Under the pieces are notes generated by a model. That model was not told the DNA's origin. It saw only the letters and a list, made by a program, of their open reading frames with translations, and ran no database searches. A program made the translations under genes and the position numbers. Shown here one piece after another: positions 1 through 5,687 of a stretch of 5,687 bases of DNA. Positions within the stretch are counted from its first letter, which is position 1. Each line of letters opens with the position of its first letter. Source of the stretch: an uncultured Clostridia bacterium (GTDB taxonomy: Bacteria > Bacillota > Clostridia > Christensenellales > Borkfalkiaceae); the NCBI GenBank assembly GCA_944376035.1, contig CALWBJ010000225.1:1-5687 (forward strand), written 5' to 3'.

Positions 1-1107
1 TCTACACTTACAATGTATAAAATCATGGCCCGTGAAGGTTTTTATATCGATGTGGTCAGTGGTGGGGAACTATATACCGCCATCCAAGCTGATTTTCCAG
101 CCGAACATATCGAGTTTAATGGCAATAATAAATCTGATGAAGAATTAAGTCTGGCTTTAGATTATGGTGTAGGGCGGATTATCGTTGATGGGTTACAAGA
201 AATTGAACGCATTCAAAAACTTGCGAGTGAAAAACAAACCACAGCCAAAGTCTTGTTTAGAATTACCCCTGAAGTCAATGTTAATACCCATAGCTATATT
301 TCAACCGGTCAAAAAGATTCCAAATTTGGGATTCCGCTTGATGAAGAGATTTTATGGCCAACCATTCAAAAAGCCATTGATGCCAACAATATTGAATTTT
401 ATGGCTTCCATTTCCATGTAGGTAGTCAGTTAAAAAACAATAGCGCGCATCTAACTGCAGCGAAAATTGCCTTAGATTTAGCCTTAGAAGTGCGAAAACG
501 TCTAAACTATACGATTAAAGAATTGAATTACGGCGGTGGCTTTGGTGTGAAATACTTACCAGATGAACTCCGCCAACCATACGAATACTTCCTAACACCT
601 TTGATGGAATTAACGGAAAGCTTTTGTCGAAAACATGATCTCCCACGTCCAAATATCGTCATCGAGCCTGGCCGAAGTATTGTGGCCGAAGCTGGTATTA
701 GCTTACACACAATTGGCGAAATTAAGACTTTACCAGGCATCCGTACTTATGCAGCAATTGACGGTGGAATGACTGATAATATTCGCCCAGGCTTATATGA
801 TGCGACTTATACCGGAGTCATTGCCAACAAAGCCGATGAAGCAAAAACAGAAAAAATAACCATCTCTGGAAAAGCCTGTGAAAGTACCGATATTTTGGTA
901 AAAGACTTAGCCGTACCAAAAGTTGAAACGGGTGATATTTTTGCTACCTTTACAACGGGGGCTTATGGCTATTCCATGGCTAGCAACTATAATAAATTAC
1001 CCATTCCAGCGGTCGTATTAGTGAAAGACGGGCAAGATGCCTTAATCGTCAAACGCCAAAGCTATGAACAAATGATCCAAAATGAATTGATTCCTGATTT
1101 TTTATAG
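1..1107 (+). CDS. lysA: Diaminopimelate decarboxylase, 5'-truncated by the window edge
   Basis: This PLP-dependent, fold-type III decarboxylase turns meso-diaminopimelate into L-lysine plus CO2 in the cytoplasm. The frame is open from base 1 (S-T-L-T-M-Y-K), so the ATG at 13 is internal. Family members run to about 420-440 residues and 368 are visible, so about 60-70 are missing. The PLP-binding lysine (usually in a Y-x-x-K-A-F context) should lie just before base 1. Visible family landmarks are DVVSGGELY (about 52-78), HFHVGSQ (409-429), the phosphate-binding YGGGFG (529-546), EPGRS (664-678), the active-site CESTDIL (877-897) and GAYGYSMASNYN (958-993), which approaches the PLP and substrate site of the partner subunit. 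The C-terminus is complete and ends at TAG 1105-1107. The gene lies 14 bp before dapF on the same strand, so the two are probably co-transcribed. Identification is secure; regulation cannot be judged because the promoter lies outside the window. Confidence 0.96.
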   Translation, partial: STLTMYKIMAREGFYIDVVSGGELYTAIQADFPAEHIEFNGNNKSDEELSLALDYGVGRIIVDGLQEIERIQKLASEKQTTAKVLFRITPEVNVNTHSYISTGQKDSKFGIPLDEEILWPTIQKAIDANNIEFYGFHFHVGSQLKNNSAHLTAAKIALDLALEVRKRLNYTIKELNYGGGFGVKYLPDELRQPYEYFLTPLMELTESFCRKHDLPRPNIVIEPGRSIVAEAGISLHTIGEIKTLPGIRTYAAIDGGMTDNIRPGLYDATYTGVIANKADEAKTEKITISGKACESTDILVKDLAVPKVETGDIFATFTTGAYGYSMASNYNKLPIPAVVLVKDGQDALIVKRQSYEQMIQNELIPDFL

Positions 1108-1121
1108 AAAGTGAGTGTAAA

Positions 1122-1955
1122 ATGATGCAAATTCCTTTTTACAAAATGCAAGGTACCGGCAACGACTTTATCATTATTAATAATATGGAATTAAAATTTC
1201 CTTATGAAACCTTAGTCAAATTAGCCAAACAAATCTGCCAACGTAAAATTTCTGTGGGTTCAGATGCCTTAATGGTAGTAGATACTCCTCAAAAAGGCGG
1301 CGATTTTCGCATGATTTTCTTCAACGCAGATGGTACCGAAGCTGAAATGTGTGGCAATGGTGCTCGTTGTCTGGCGCGCTATGCTTTTGAAAACCAACTG
1401 GCAAATGAAGAAATGCAAATTGAAACAGTCGCGGGGATGGTTTATGCCAAACGTTTAGACCAACGCAACTATCAAGTGCAATTAAATGATCCAGCCAATA
1501 TCCAAGAAGCTTTGATGTTTAATGATTTCTTAGTCGATTATGTCGAATTGGGTGATCCTGGCATTCCTCATTTGGTAGTCCCTTATGAAAATTTGAGTAT
1601 CACGCCTTTAGCATCAATTCAAGCTTTGGCCAAAAGTTTACGTTATTGGGACTACTTGCCTAAAGGAGCCAATGTCAATTTTTATGAAGTTTTAGACAAT
1701 CAAGAAGTCGTGGTTCGAACCTTTGAACGGGGCGTAGAAGATTTTACCCTAGCTTGTGGCACAGGTAGCGGCTCAACTGCCTATATCCTGGCACAAAAAG
1801 GTTTAGTCCAACCAGAAGAAGTCACGATTCATGTACTTGGTGGTATCTTAAAAGTCAAAGTCACACCAGACGGACTCTTCTTAATTGGGGATACCAATAT
1901 TATTACCAAAGGCGAAATCATGGACGAAAATCTTGCGTCTACTCTTCGATATTAA
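1122..1955 (+). CDS. dapF: Diaminopimelate epimerase
   Basis: This cofactor-independent epimerase interconverts LL- and meso-diaminopimelate, supplying the substrate for the LysA encoded just upstream. The 277-residue protein has the usual length and two pseudo-symmetric halves. The N-terminal motif is KMQGTGNDF (residues 8-16). The first catalytic cysteine, Cys77, lies in NADGTEAEMCGNGARC and the second, Cys212, in TLACGTGSGS; these act as the acid/base pair in the family. NVNF (184-187) and FERG (201-204) match substrate-binding segments. The segment around the second cysteine (GVEDFTLACGTGSGS) and DPGIPH (145-150) differ from the common GAGETxACGTGA and GNPH forms, which suggests a divergent Firmicutes subgroup with the catalytic residues intact. 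Two adjacent ATGs (1122 and 1125) are possible starts. A weak purine-rich Shine-Dalgarno (gtgag, 1111-1115) precedes them by 6 or 9 nt, and the first is chosen arbitrarily. Weak initiation could be offset by translational coupling to lysA, which ends 14 bp upstream. Confidence 0.96.
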   Translation: MMQIPFYKMQGTGNDFIIINNMELKFPYETLVKLAKQICQRKISVGSDALMVVDTPQKGGDFRMIFFNADGTEAEMCGNGARCLARYAFENQLANEEMQIETVAGMVYAKRLDQRNYQVQLNDPANIQEALMFNDFLVDYVELGDPGIPHLVVPYENLSITPLASIQALAKSLRYWDYLPKGANVNFYEVLDNQEVVVRTFERGVEDFTLACGTGSGSTAYILAQKGLVQPEEVTIHVLGGILKVKVTPDGLFLIGDTNIITKGEIMDENLASTLRY

Positions 1956-1964
1956 TTCAAAATG

Positions 1965-2024
1965 AATAGCCGAGGTCACTAGCATTCTTAGATTCTCTAA
2001 AAATTGCTAGAAACCTCGACTATT
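1965..2024. terminator. Large hairpin between convergent genes, probable bidirectional terminator
   Basis: Left arm 1965-1976 (aatagccgaggt) pairs with right arm 2013-2024 (acctcgactatt). After a 2x2 internal loop, 1979-1984 (ctagca) pairs perfectly with 2005-2010 (tgctag). The 20-nt apical loop holds a further possible 4-bp stem (ttag 1988-1991 with ctaa 1997-2000). The single outer-arm irregularity, 1970/2019, is a C-A mismatch in plus-strand RNA but a U-G wobble in minus-strand RNA. On the plus strand a six-T run (2023-2028) overlaps and follows the stem, as expected of an intrinsic terminator for dapF. On the minus strand the stem is followed by a shorter T4 run (complement of 1959-1962), so the same element may end the surface-protein transcript. 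It starts 10 bp after the dapF stop. Termination itself is inferred. Confidence 0.82.
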
Positions 2025-2063
2025 TTTTAATGTAAAAAAATCAAATACGACTTTTTAGACACT

Positions 2064-5054
2064 TTATTTTTTCGATTTCTTCATACGACGGTGATTACCT
2101 AGGCCTAAAATGAATCCAAAACCTAAAATCATAGTTCCAAATACACTTGGAATGACAGATAGCATACCTGCTTTTGGCAATTTATCGGCGGTTTTACTGC
2201 TTACTAATTGATTATTTTCGGTCTTATTAGACTTGGTTTGTGCAGTTGGTTTTGCAAGTTTTTGTTTTTGATTCTCATTCGTTTGATGATCGTCTTTTTG
2301 ATCCACTTCATCAATCGCCTGATTATACTCTTCTTGACGGATGATTTCTGCTATTTGCTCTTGTAGACGTGAAACCTCGGCACTTTGCTTTTCATAAGCA
2401 ACTTTTGCGTCGTTTACCTTATTTGTTGCTGCTTCTAACTCGGCTTTTGCTTGCTCTAATGAGATTAAAGCATGCACGTATCGATCTTTTGCTTGCGCTA
2501 ATAATTCGTCTGCGTTCAAATAATTTGCTAACTTCTCTTCTAGGGCAGCAACATCTTCTTTTGCTTGCTCAACTGCTTTTGATTTTTGTGCATAATCTGA
2601 TTCTGCCTTTTGGTAACTTGTATTTTTTTGTTCAAAGTCAGCCTGAACGCTAGCTAATTCGCTCAACGCCGTGTTTAAGGCATCACTAGTAGCCGCTACT
2701 TGCCCTTCGACTTGTGCTAATTTTTCTTCACTCGCCGCTTTGATTTCTTCACTATATGCAAGATTATATTCTGCCTGAGCAAGTTGCCCTTTAGCATCCT
2801 GTACCGCAGATTGACGCTTAGTTAACTCAGCATGTTGCTGTGCTAAATGCCCTTTTGCTTCATCGACAGCATTTTGTTTTACTTCAAGCGTTTTTTGGGC
2901 TTTATCCAAGTTGTTTTCAATACCAGCTCGTTGGGCTTCTAATTTTCCTTCACTAGCTTTTATATCAGCTAGAACTTTTTGTTTTTCTGAAACCTCTTGA
3001 TTTGCACGTTCGACTTCAGCATTTGCGCTTTTCACTGCAGCTAATTTTTCTTCAAGCGAGCCATTAGCAGTTGCTAAAGTGTTTTGCAACTTAGCCAACT
3101 TTTCTTGCTGTTGTGCTACATTTTCTTTTGCTTGAACGAATTCATTTTGCTTATCTTTTAATGCTTGCTGTGCTGTATCGCTTGCTTGTTGAGCCACCTT
3201 TTGTTGCTGTTTTAAGTCTTTTACAAGTTGGTCATTTTCCGCAAGCTGTTGTTTGACTTTAGAGATTTTTTGTTGTAGATTATCGATTGCTGGATTTGAT
3301 GTAACAAATTGTTCGTTTAGATTTCCTTGCTTTGGCATAAAACTTTCCAAATGGATTAGTCCGAAACGATCCACAGCCACTCCGATTCGAAACTCCTTCA
3401 CTTTCACTCTCTCAGCAAAAGTTAGCGTCAGATGATTCGTATGCGTCCAACCAGAAGGTTTATCATCAAATAACATCATCACCATCGCCTCATAGATAGC
3501 TTTCTTCAACTCATCCATAGAAATCGTACCATCATTATTTGGTAAGAAGCCAACCGCTAGTGATTCTGCTACTCCACTCACCCCGCCAATTGCTTGAGCT
3601 GCCTCATCTAAAGCAACTGAATCATGTGGGGAATCTTTTGGAGATGTTTTTTGATAGTAACGATCCGCTACATCTTGCGCATAACGTAAAGATAGATCTG
3701 AGACTACATGGTTTACTTGATACCCTAATTGATTATGATTAAAATCATTTAATACATCAGCTACCCAAACAGATAATTCTTTTACTTCTGCTTCAGATAA
3801 ATTTTTCCAGTTCACTTGGCGTTCTTGATCACCCTTTTGAGACTGATAAACATTCATCTTCATCGCTTTATCTTTGAATTTTTCTAATCCATCAAGGTTC
3901 TTAGCATCTTCATACTTCATATAATCATAACCATTTGGGCGTTTGATTTTATTTGGTAACTCAGACGTTTTCAATTGCTCTAATGCAGCCATTAATGCAC
4001 TTAATTGTGCTTGTGATTTTTCCGATTGTGAAACCACACTGGCTAATTCAGCATTTTTACTTGCCAATGCTTTAGACTTTTCATTCACCATTGCTTGTTT
4101 ATTGGCAATATCAGTCGTCAATTGTTGAATCTTTTGTTCATTCGTTGCAATTTCTTTTTGAAGGTTCGCAATACTTTGTGGCAATTCTTCTGAAGAGCTA
4201 TTTTCCATTGCAGCTTGTGCTTGTTGTAACTTAGCTTTCTTCTCATTCAGTTGTTCCACAGCCTCATTGTACGCTTGTTGCACTTGGGCAATATCTGCTT
4301 GTTGGGCTTTCATTTCTTCATTAATATTTGCCAAATCTTGCTGTAAAGATTGCAAGTTCTCTTTTGCAGTGGTTAATCCTTCTGACGCATTTGATAATTT
4401 TGATTCTTGGTTAGAGATTTGTTTTTCTGTTTGAGCCACATCAGCTTGCTTTTGTTGTAACAGCGCCTTGGCATCATCAACCGCTTTAGCCAGCTCGTTT
4501 GCATCAGCTTTGTTCACAGCTTCTTTTGCCTCAGCTAATTGTTTAGTTAAAGCTTGTAATTTTTCTTGTAAATCAGCAACTTCTTTTTGCTGTTGTGCTA
4601 AATCTTGATTTGCTTTTTCAAGAATCTGACTGTTTTCGTCTAATTGTTGCTTGTTTTCTGCTAATTCTTTTTCTTGATTTGCAAGATTTTGTTTTTTATT
4701 TTCAATGTCCTTTTCAGTTGACTCAATATTTTCTTTGGTCGCTTGTTCTTTATTTTCCTGAGATAGAACTTGTGCTTCTTCTGCAGCTTTCAATTCGTTT
4801 TCTGCCAAGTTTTTAGCCTCACTTGCTTGGTTTGCTGCTTCTTGGGCTTGTTTGAGATCATCCGCTAATTTTTCTTGATTTTCTTGGGCTTGATTTAAGT
4901 CATTTTGAACTTCTTCTTTTGTGGTTGCCTGATTCACATTACTCAGATTGGTTGATAAATCCGCCTGCTCCTCTGCTTGAATATTTTGTGTAGAAGCCAA
5001 TAGCCCTGCACTTAAAATTGCTCCCGTAACTAATAGTTTCTTTTCCATATTCAT
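2064..5054 (-). CDS. LPxTG-like wall-anchored SEC10/PgrA-type surface protein: CAP domain on a coiled-coil stalk
   Basis: Domains in order (996 residues): signal peptide 1-27; Ala/Gln/Glu/Lys-rich coiled-coil arm about 45-366; SEC10/PgrA-type CAP domain about 370-575; second coiled-coil arm about 588-912; hydrophilic linker about 913-957; LPKAG 959-963; hydrophobic segment about 964-986; basic tail RRMKKSKK. The protein has no cysteine, all three tryptophans lie in the CAP region, and the arms are almost proline-free (none in 1-291 or 589-935). CAP landmarks are SPHDS (His477), AESLAVGF (Glu497), WTHTNHL (His538/His541) and IGVAVDRFGLIHLESF (557-572). In the family, plasmid-encoded PrgA/Sec10 of Enterococcus blocks entry of like plasmids and displays a CAP domain on a long stalk. 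Here no transfer gene is nearby, so the role (mating or adhesion control, wall or peptide cleavage, binding) is open. It is tail-to-tail with dapF and 98 bp downstream of nrnA on the same strand. ATG 5054 has its Shine-Dalgarno very close, so ATG 5048 (Met3) is an equally good start. It reads as intact, not a pseudogene. Confidence 0.9.
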   Translation of the reverse strand: MNMEKKLLVTGAILSAGLLASTQNIQAEEQADLSTNLSNVNQATTKEEVQNDLNQAQENQEKLADDLKQAQEAANQASEAKNLAENELKAAEEAQVLSQENKEQATKENIESTEKDIENKKQNLANQEKELAENKQQLDENSQILEKANQDLAQQQKEVADLQEKLQALTKQLAEAKEAVNKADANELAKAVDDAKALLQQKQADVAQTEKQISNQESKLSNASEGLTTAKENLQSLQQDLANINEEMKAQQADIAQVQQAYNEAVEQLNEKKAKLQQAQAAMENSSSEELPQSIANLQKEIATNEQKIQQLTTDIANKQAMVNEKSKALASKNAELASVVSQSEKSQAQLSALMAALEQLKTSELPNKIKRPNGYDYMKYEDAKNLDGLEKFKDKAMKMNVYQSQKGDQERQVNWKNLSEAEVKELSVWVADVLNDFNHNQLGYQVNHVVSDLSLRYAQDVADRYYQKTSPKDSPHDSVALDEAAQAIGGVSGVAESLAVGFLPNNDGTISMDELKKAIYEAMVMMLFDDKPSGWTHTNHLTLTFAERVKVKEFRIGVAVDRFGLIHLESFMPKQGNLNEQFVTSNPAIDNLQQKISKVKQQLAENDQLVKDLKQQQKVAQQASDTAQQALKDKQNEFVQAKENVAQQQEKLAKLQNTLATANGSLEEKLAAVKSANAEVERANQEVSEKQKVLADIKASEGKLEAQRAGIENNLDKAQKTLEVKQNAVDEAKGHLAQQHAELTKRQSAVQDAKGQLAQAEYNLAYSEEIKAASEEKLAQVEGQVAATSDALNTALSELASVQADFEQKNTSYQKAESDYAQKSKAVEQAKEDVAALEEKLANYLNADELLAQAKDRYVHALISLEQAKAELEAATNKVNDAKVAYEKQSAEVSRLQEQIAEIIRQEEYNQAIDEVDQKDDHQTNENQKQKLAKPTAQTKSNKTENNQLVSSKTADKLPKAGMLSVIPSVFGTMILGFGFILGLGNHRRMKKSKK
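2067..2180 (-). other. C-terminal sortase sorting signal, LPKAG variant
   Basis: Residues 959-996 have the tripartite layout of a cell-wall sorting signal: pentapeptide LPKAG, a hydrophobic stretch (about 964-986) and the tail NHRRMKKSKK. The fourth motif residue is Ala (codon gca) instead of Thr, and Met follows where Glu or Gly is more common. In the family, sortase A cuts after the fourth residue and joins the protein to the peptide cross-bridge. Ala at this place is a known minor variant. The layout is clear; cleavage efficiency is not known. Confidence 0.87.
2754..2879 (-). repeat. Tandem 21-residue (three-heptad) repeat in the second coiled-coil arm
   Basis: Residues 726-746 and 747-767 are two adjacent 63-bp units. 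The first has KQNAVDEAKGHLAQQ and the second RQSAVQDAKGQLAQA at the same offset, with 9 of 15 positions identical and most others conservative. A unit of exactly three heptads keeps the coiled-coil register. The DNA of the two units has drifted, so this is an old duplication or selected similarity, not a recent slippage product. Confidence 0.6.
3330..3947 (-). other. CAP (SCP/TAPS-like) head domain, SEC10/PgrA type
   Basis: This covers residues about 370-575, the only part of the protein rich in aromatic residues and prolines. The pattern follows bacterial CAP domains: a first helix LNDFNHNQLGYQVNHVVSDL (435-454) with A-Q-D-V-A-D-R-Y after it, then HDS (His477), a Gly-rich turn, AESLAVGF in the place of GENIAxG (Glu497), a helix 514-529, WTHTNHL (536-542) in the place of GHxxNIL, and a closing strand with IGVAVDRFG. 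The candidate metal or catalytic residues His477, Glu497 and His538 or His541 are kept, so an active or metal-binding site is possible. Domain edges are approximate and activity is inferred. Confidence 0.78.
4974..5054 (-). other. Sec signal peptide of the surface protein
   Basis: Residues 1-27 have the n-region MNMEKK, a hydrophobic core of about 13 residues (LLVTGAILSAGLL) and a polar c-region ending IQA before EEQ. Signal peptidase I cleavage is predicted after Ala27 (I-Q-A, small residue at -1). No YSIRK motif is present. The mature N-terminus passes at once into an acidic, Gln-rich region. Confidence 0.88.
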
Positions 5055-5057
5055 TTT

Positions 5058-5065
5058 CCCTTCTC
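5058..5065 (-). promoter_or_regulatory. Ribosome binding site of the surface-protein gene
   Basis: The minus strand reads gagaaggg, a good Shine-Dalgarno. Only 3 nt separate it from the ATG at 5054, whereas the ATG at 5048 is 9 nt away, nearer the usual spacing. The site therefore slightly favours initiation at Met3 (M-E-K-K-L-L), which would also leave a normal signal peptide. Both starts are in frame and differ by two residues. Confidence 0.7.
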
Positions 5066-5096
5066 ATTTTTTTTTTATTTTCTAAAATTGCTTATG

Positions 5097-5130
5097 ATTA
5101 TCTATATTATACTAAAAATATACCAAAAAT
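5097..5130 (-). promoter_or_regulatory. Candidate promoter region of the surface-protein gene
   Basis: Two overlapping candidates lie in the 98-bp AT-rich gap. One is a perfect -10 TATAAT (5106-5111) with no recognisable -35 at 17 bp (agaaat there). The other is TTGGTA (5121-5126, 4 of 6 matches to TTGACA), an 18-bp spacer, and GATAAT (5097-5102, 5 of 6). Either would give an untranslated leader of roughly 35-45 nt. No terminator hairpin is evident between the nrnA stop and this site, so read-through from nrnA is also possible. Prediction from consensus matches only. Confidence 0.5.
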
Positions 5131-5152
5131 TTCTTCGTTTATCTCCAGATTT

Positions 5153-5687
5153 TCAAAACAAAATTTGAATTTCTTGATAGATTTCTTGGGCCTCTTCCAA
5201 ACTATAGGCATTGGCACCACTCGCTAATGGATGGCCACCCCCATGATGACGTTTCGCGATTTCGTTGATAGGCTTAGTTTTAGAACGTAAACGCACACGA
5301 TAATAGCCTTCTGGTTGCTCGACAAATAATGCCCAGGCTTGGACTTGTTCAATCTCACCAGGCAATGGCACCAAATGGGCAGTCATTGAATCATCTACTC
5401 CGTATTGCTGCAAAATGGCTTGTGACAAATAACAACAAGCTGCGCCATTTTCATCAATTTTTAGATTTTGATAGACATAACCGACTAATTTAGAAACTGC
5501 CAAACTAATTTGTGAAAGTTGGCGATTTAATAAAGTTGCATCAAAATCAAATTCTCGTAAAAAACTTGCCATTCGCAGTGTTTTGGCTGTAGTGGCTGGA
5601 TATAAAAATCTACCTGTATCTCCCACAATCCCCGCATAAAGTAAACGTGCTGCCTCAGTTGTCATCGTTAATTCATCCGCTAATTGT
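5153..5687 (-). CDS. nrnA: DHH/DHHA1 phosphoesterase, NrnA-type (nanoRNase/pAp phosphatase), 5'-truncated by the window edge
   Basis: NrnA-type enzymes degrade 2-5 nt RNA fragments, and many also dephosphorylate 3'-phosphoadenosine 5'-phosphate (pAp) or cleave pApA, in the cytoplasm with Mn2+. The frame stays open to base 5687 (Q-L-A-D-E-L-T before the Met at 5665), so that Met is internal. About 177 residues are visible of a family length near 310-325, and the DHH-bearing N-terminal part is outside the window. The end of the DHH domain shows LLYAGIVGDTGRF with the metal-site GDT (5615-5623). The C-terminal DHHA1 domain shows RVRLRSK (from about 5284 downward) and RHHGGGHPLASGA (5210-5248), the substrate-binding glycine-rich motif. 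The gene ends in TGA 5153-5155, 98 bp before the surface-protein gene on the same strand. The family is clear; the exact substrate preference within DHH/DHHA1 cannot be settled without the N-terminus. Confidence 0.88.
   Translation of the reverse strand, partial: QLADELTMTTEAARLLYAGIVGDTGRFLYPATTAKTLRMASFLREFDFDATLLNRQLSQISLAVSKLVGYVYQNLKIDENGAACCYLSQAILQQYGVDDSMTAHLVPLPGEIEQVQAWALFVEQPEGYYRVRLRSKTKPINEIAKRHHGGGHPLASGANAYSLEEAQEIYQEIQILF

Noticed and set aside
13..15. ATG at 13 as the true start of lysA
   Set aside because: The frame is open through base 1 with LysA-like residues before it, and the protein would lack the PLP-lysine region; the gene is cut by the window edge.
185..421. 78-codon open frame overlapping lysA in another frame, and the antisense frame at 528-740
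   Set aside because: Both lie fully inside the well-conserved lysA coding sequence and have no recognisable motif.
1108..1121. Lysine riboswitch or other regulatory RNA near lysA/dapF
   Set aside because: The lysA-dapF gap is only 14 bp and the lysA leader is outside the window, so nothing can be seen.
2369..2653. Leucine-rich open frame on the plus strand, and similar ones at 3253-3435, 3539-3742, 3943-4128 and 4595-4816
   Set aside because: They are antisense shadows of the surface-protein gene. The Leu/Phe-rich products are what the complement of Lys/Gln/Glu/Ala codons gives, and none shows family motifs.
2331..4925. SMC/Rad50-like ATPase or phage tape-measure protein, suggested by the two long coiled coils around a central domain
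   Set aside because: There is a signal peptide and a wall-sorting signal, no Walker A/B or ABC signature, no phage neighbours, and the central domain matches CAP landmarks.
2064..5054. Part of a conjugative plasmid or mobile element
   Set aside because: Both flanks are housekeeping genes, and no transposase, integrase, relaxase, inverted repeats at the gene borders or target-site duplications were seen. An old insertion cannot be excluded.
5663..5665. ATG at 5665 (minus) as the true start of a short DHHA1 protein
   Set aside because: In-frame sequence upstream (Q-L-A-D-E-L-T) fits the DHH domain and continues to the window edge; the gene is truncated by the window, not naturally short.

Overview
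The window looks like a chromosomal segment of a low-GC Gram-positive coccus of the order Lactobacillales, most likely Enterococcus or a close relative. This rests on the AT-rich composition, the sortase-anchored SEC10/PgrA-type surface protein, the flavour of the DapF and NrnA sequences, and the compact gene spacing. The species cannot be fixed from the sequence alone.

Left part (1-1955, plus strand): the 3' part of lysA (diaminopimelate decarboxylase; its start lies upstream of the window), followed after 14 bp by a complete dapF (diaminopimelate epimerase). DapF converts LL- to meso-diaminopimelate and LysA decarboxylates meso-diaminopimelate to L-lysine. Together they are the last two steps of lysine synthesis, feeding protein and, in many cocci, the peptidoglycan stem peptide.

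Centre (1956-2063): a convergent intergenic region with one large hairpin (1965-2024). It can serve as a terminator for dapF on the plus strand and for the surface-protein gene on the minus strand.

Right part (2064-5687, minus strand): a 996-residue cell-wall-anchored protein with, in order, a signal peptide, a coiled-coil arm of about 320 residues, a CAP/SEC10-PgrA domain, a second coiled-coil arm of about 325 residues, a hydrophilic linker and an LPKAG sorting signal. The layout predicts a long hairpin stalk holding a CAP domain away from the cell wall, as described for the plasmid-encoded surface exclusion protein PrgA/Sec10. Upstream of it, after a 98-bp AT-rich gap with promoter-like elements, is the 3' part of an nrnA-type DHH/DHHA1 phosphoesterase gene whose start lies outside the window.

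The most interesting item is the stalk protein. It is a conjugation-associated protein family sitting between housekeeping genes, with near-equal arms, matched putative hinges, a non-canonical sorting motif and an EF-hand-like loop in its head domain. I found no tRNA, rRNA, CRISPR array, insertion sequence or plasmid-transfer gene. No wholly new system is demonstrated.
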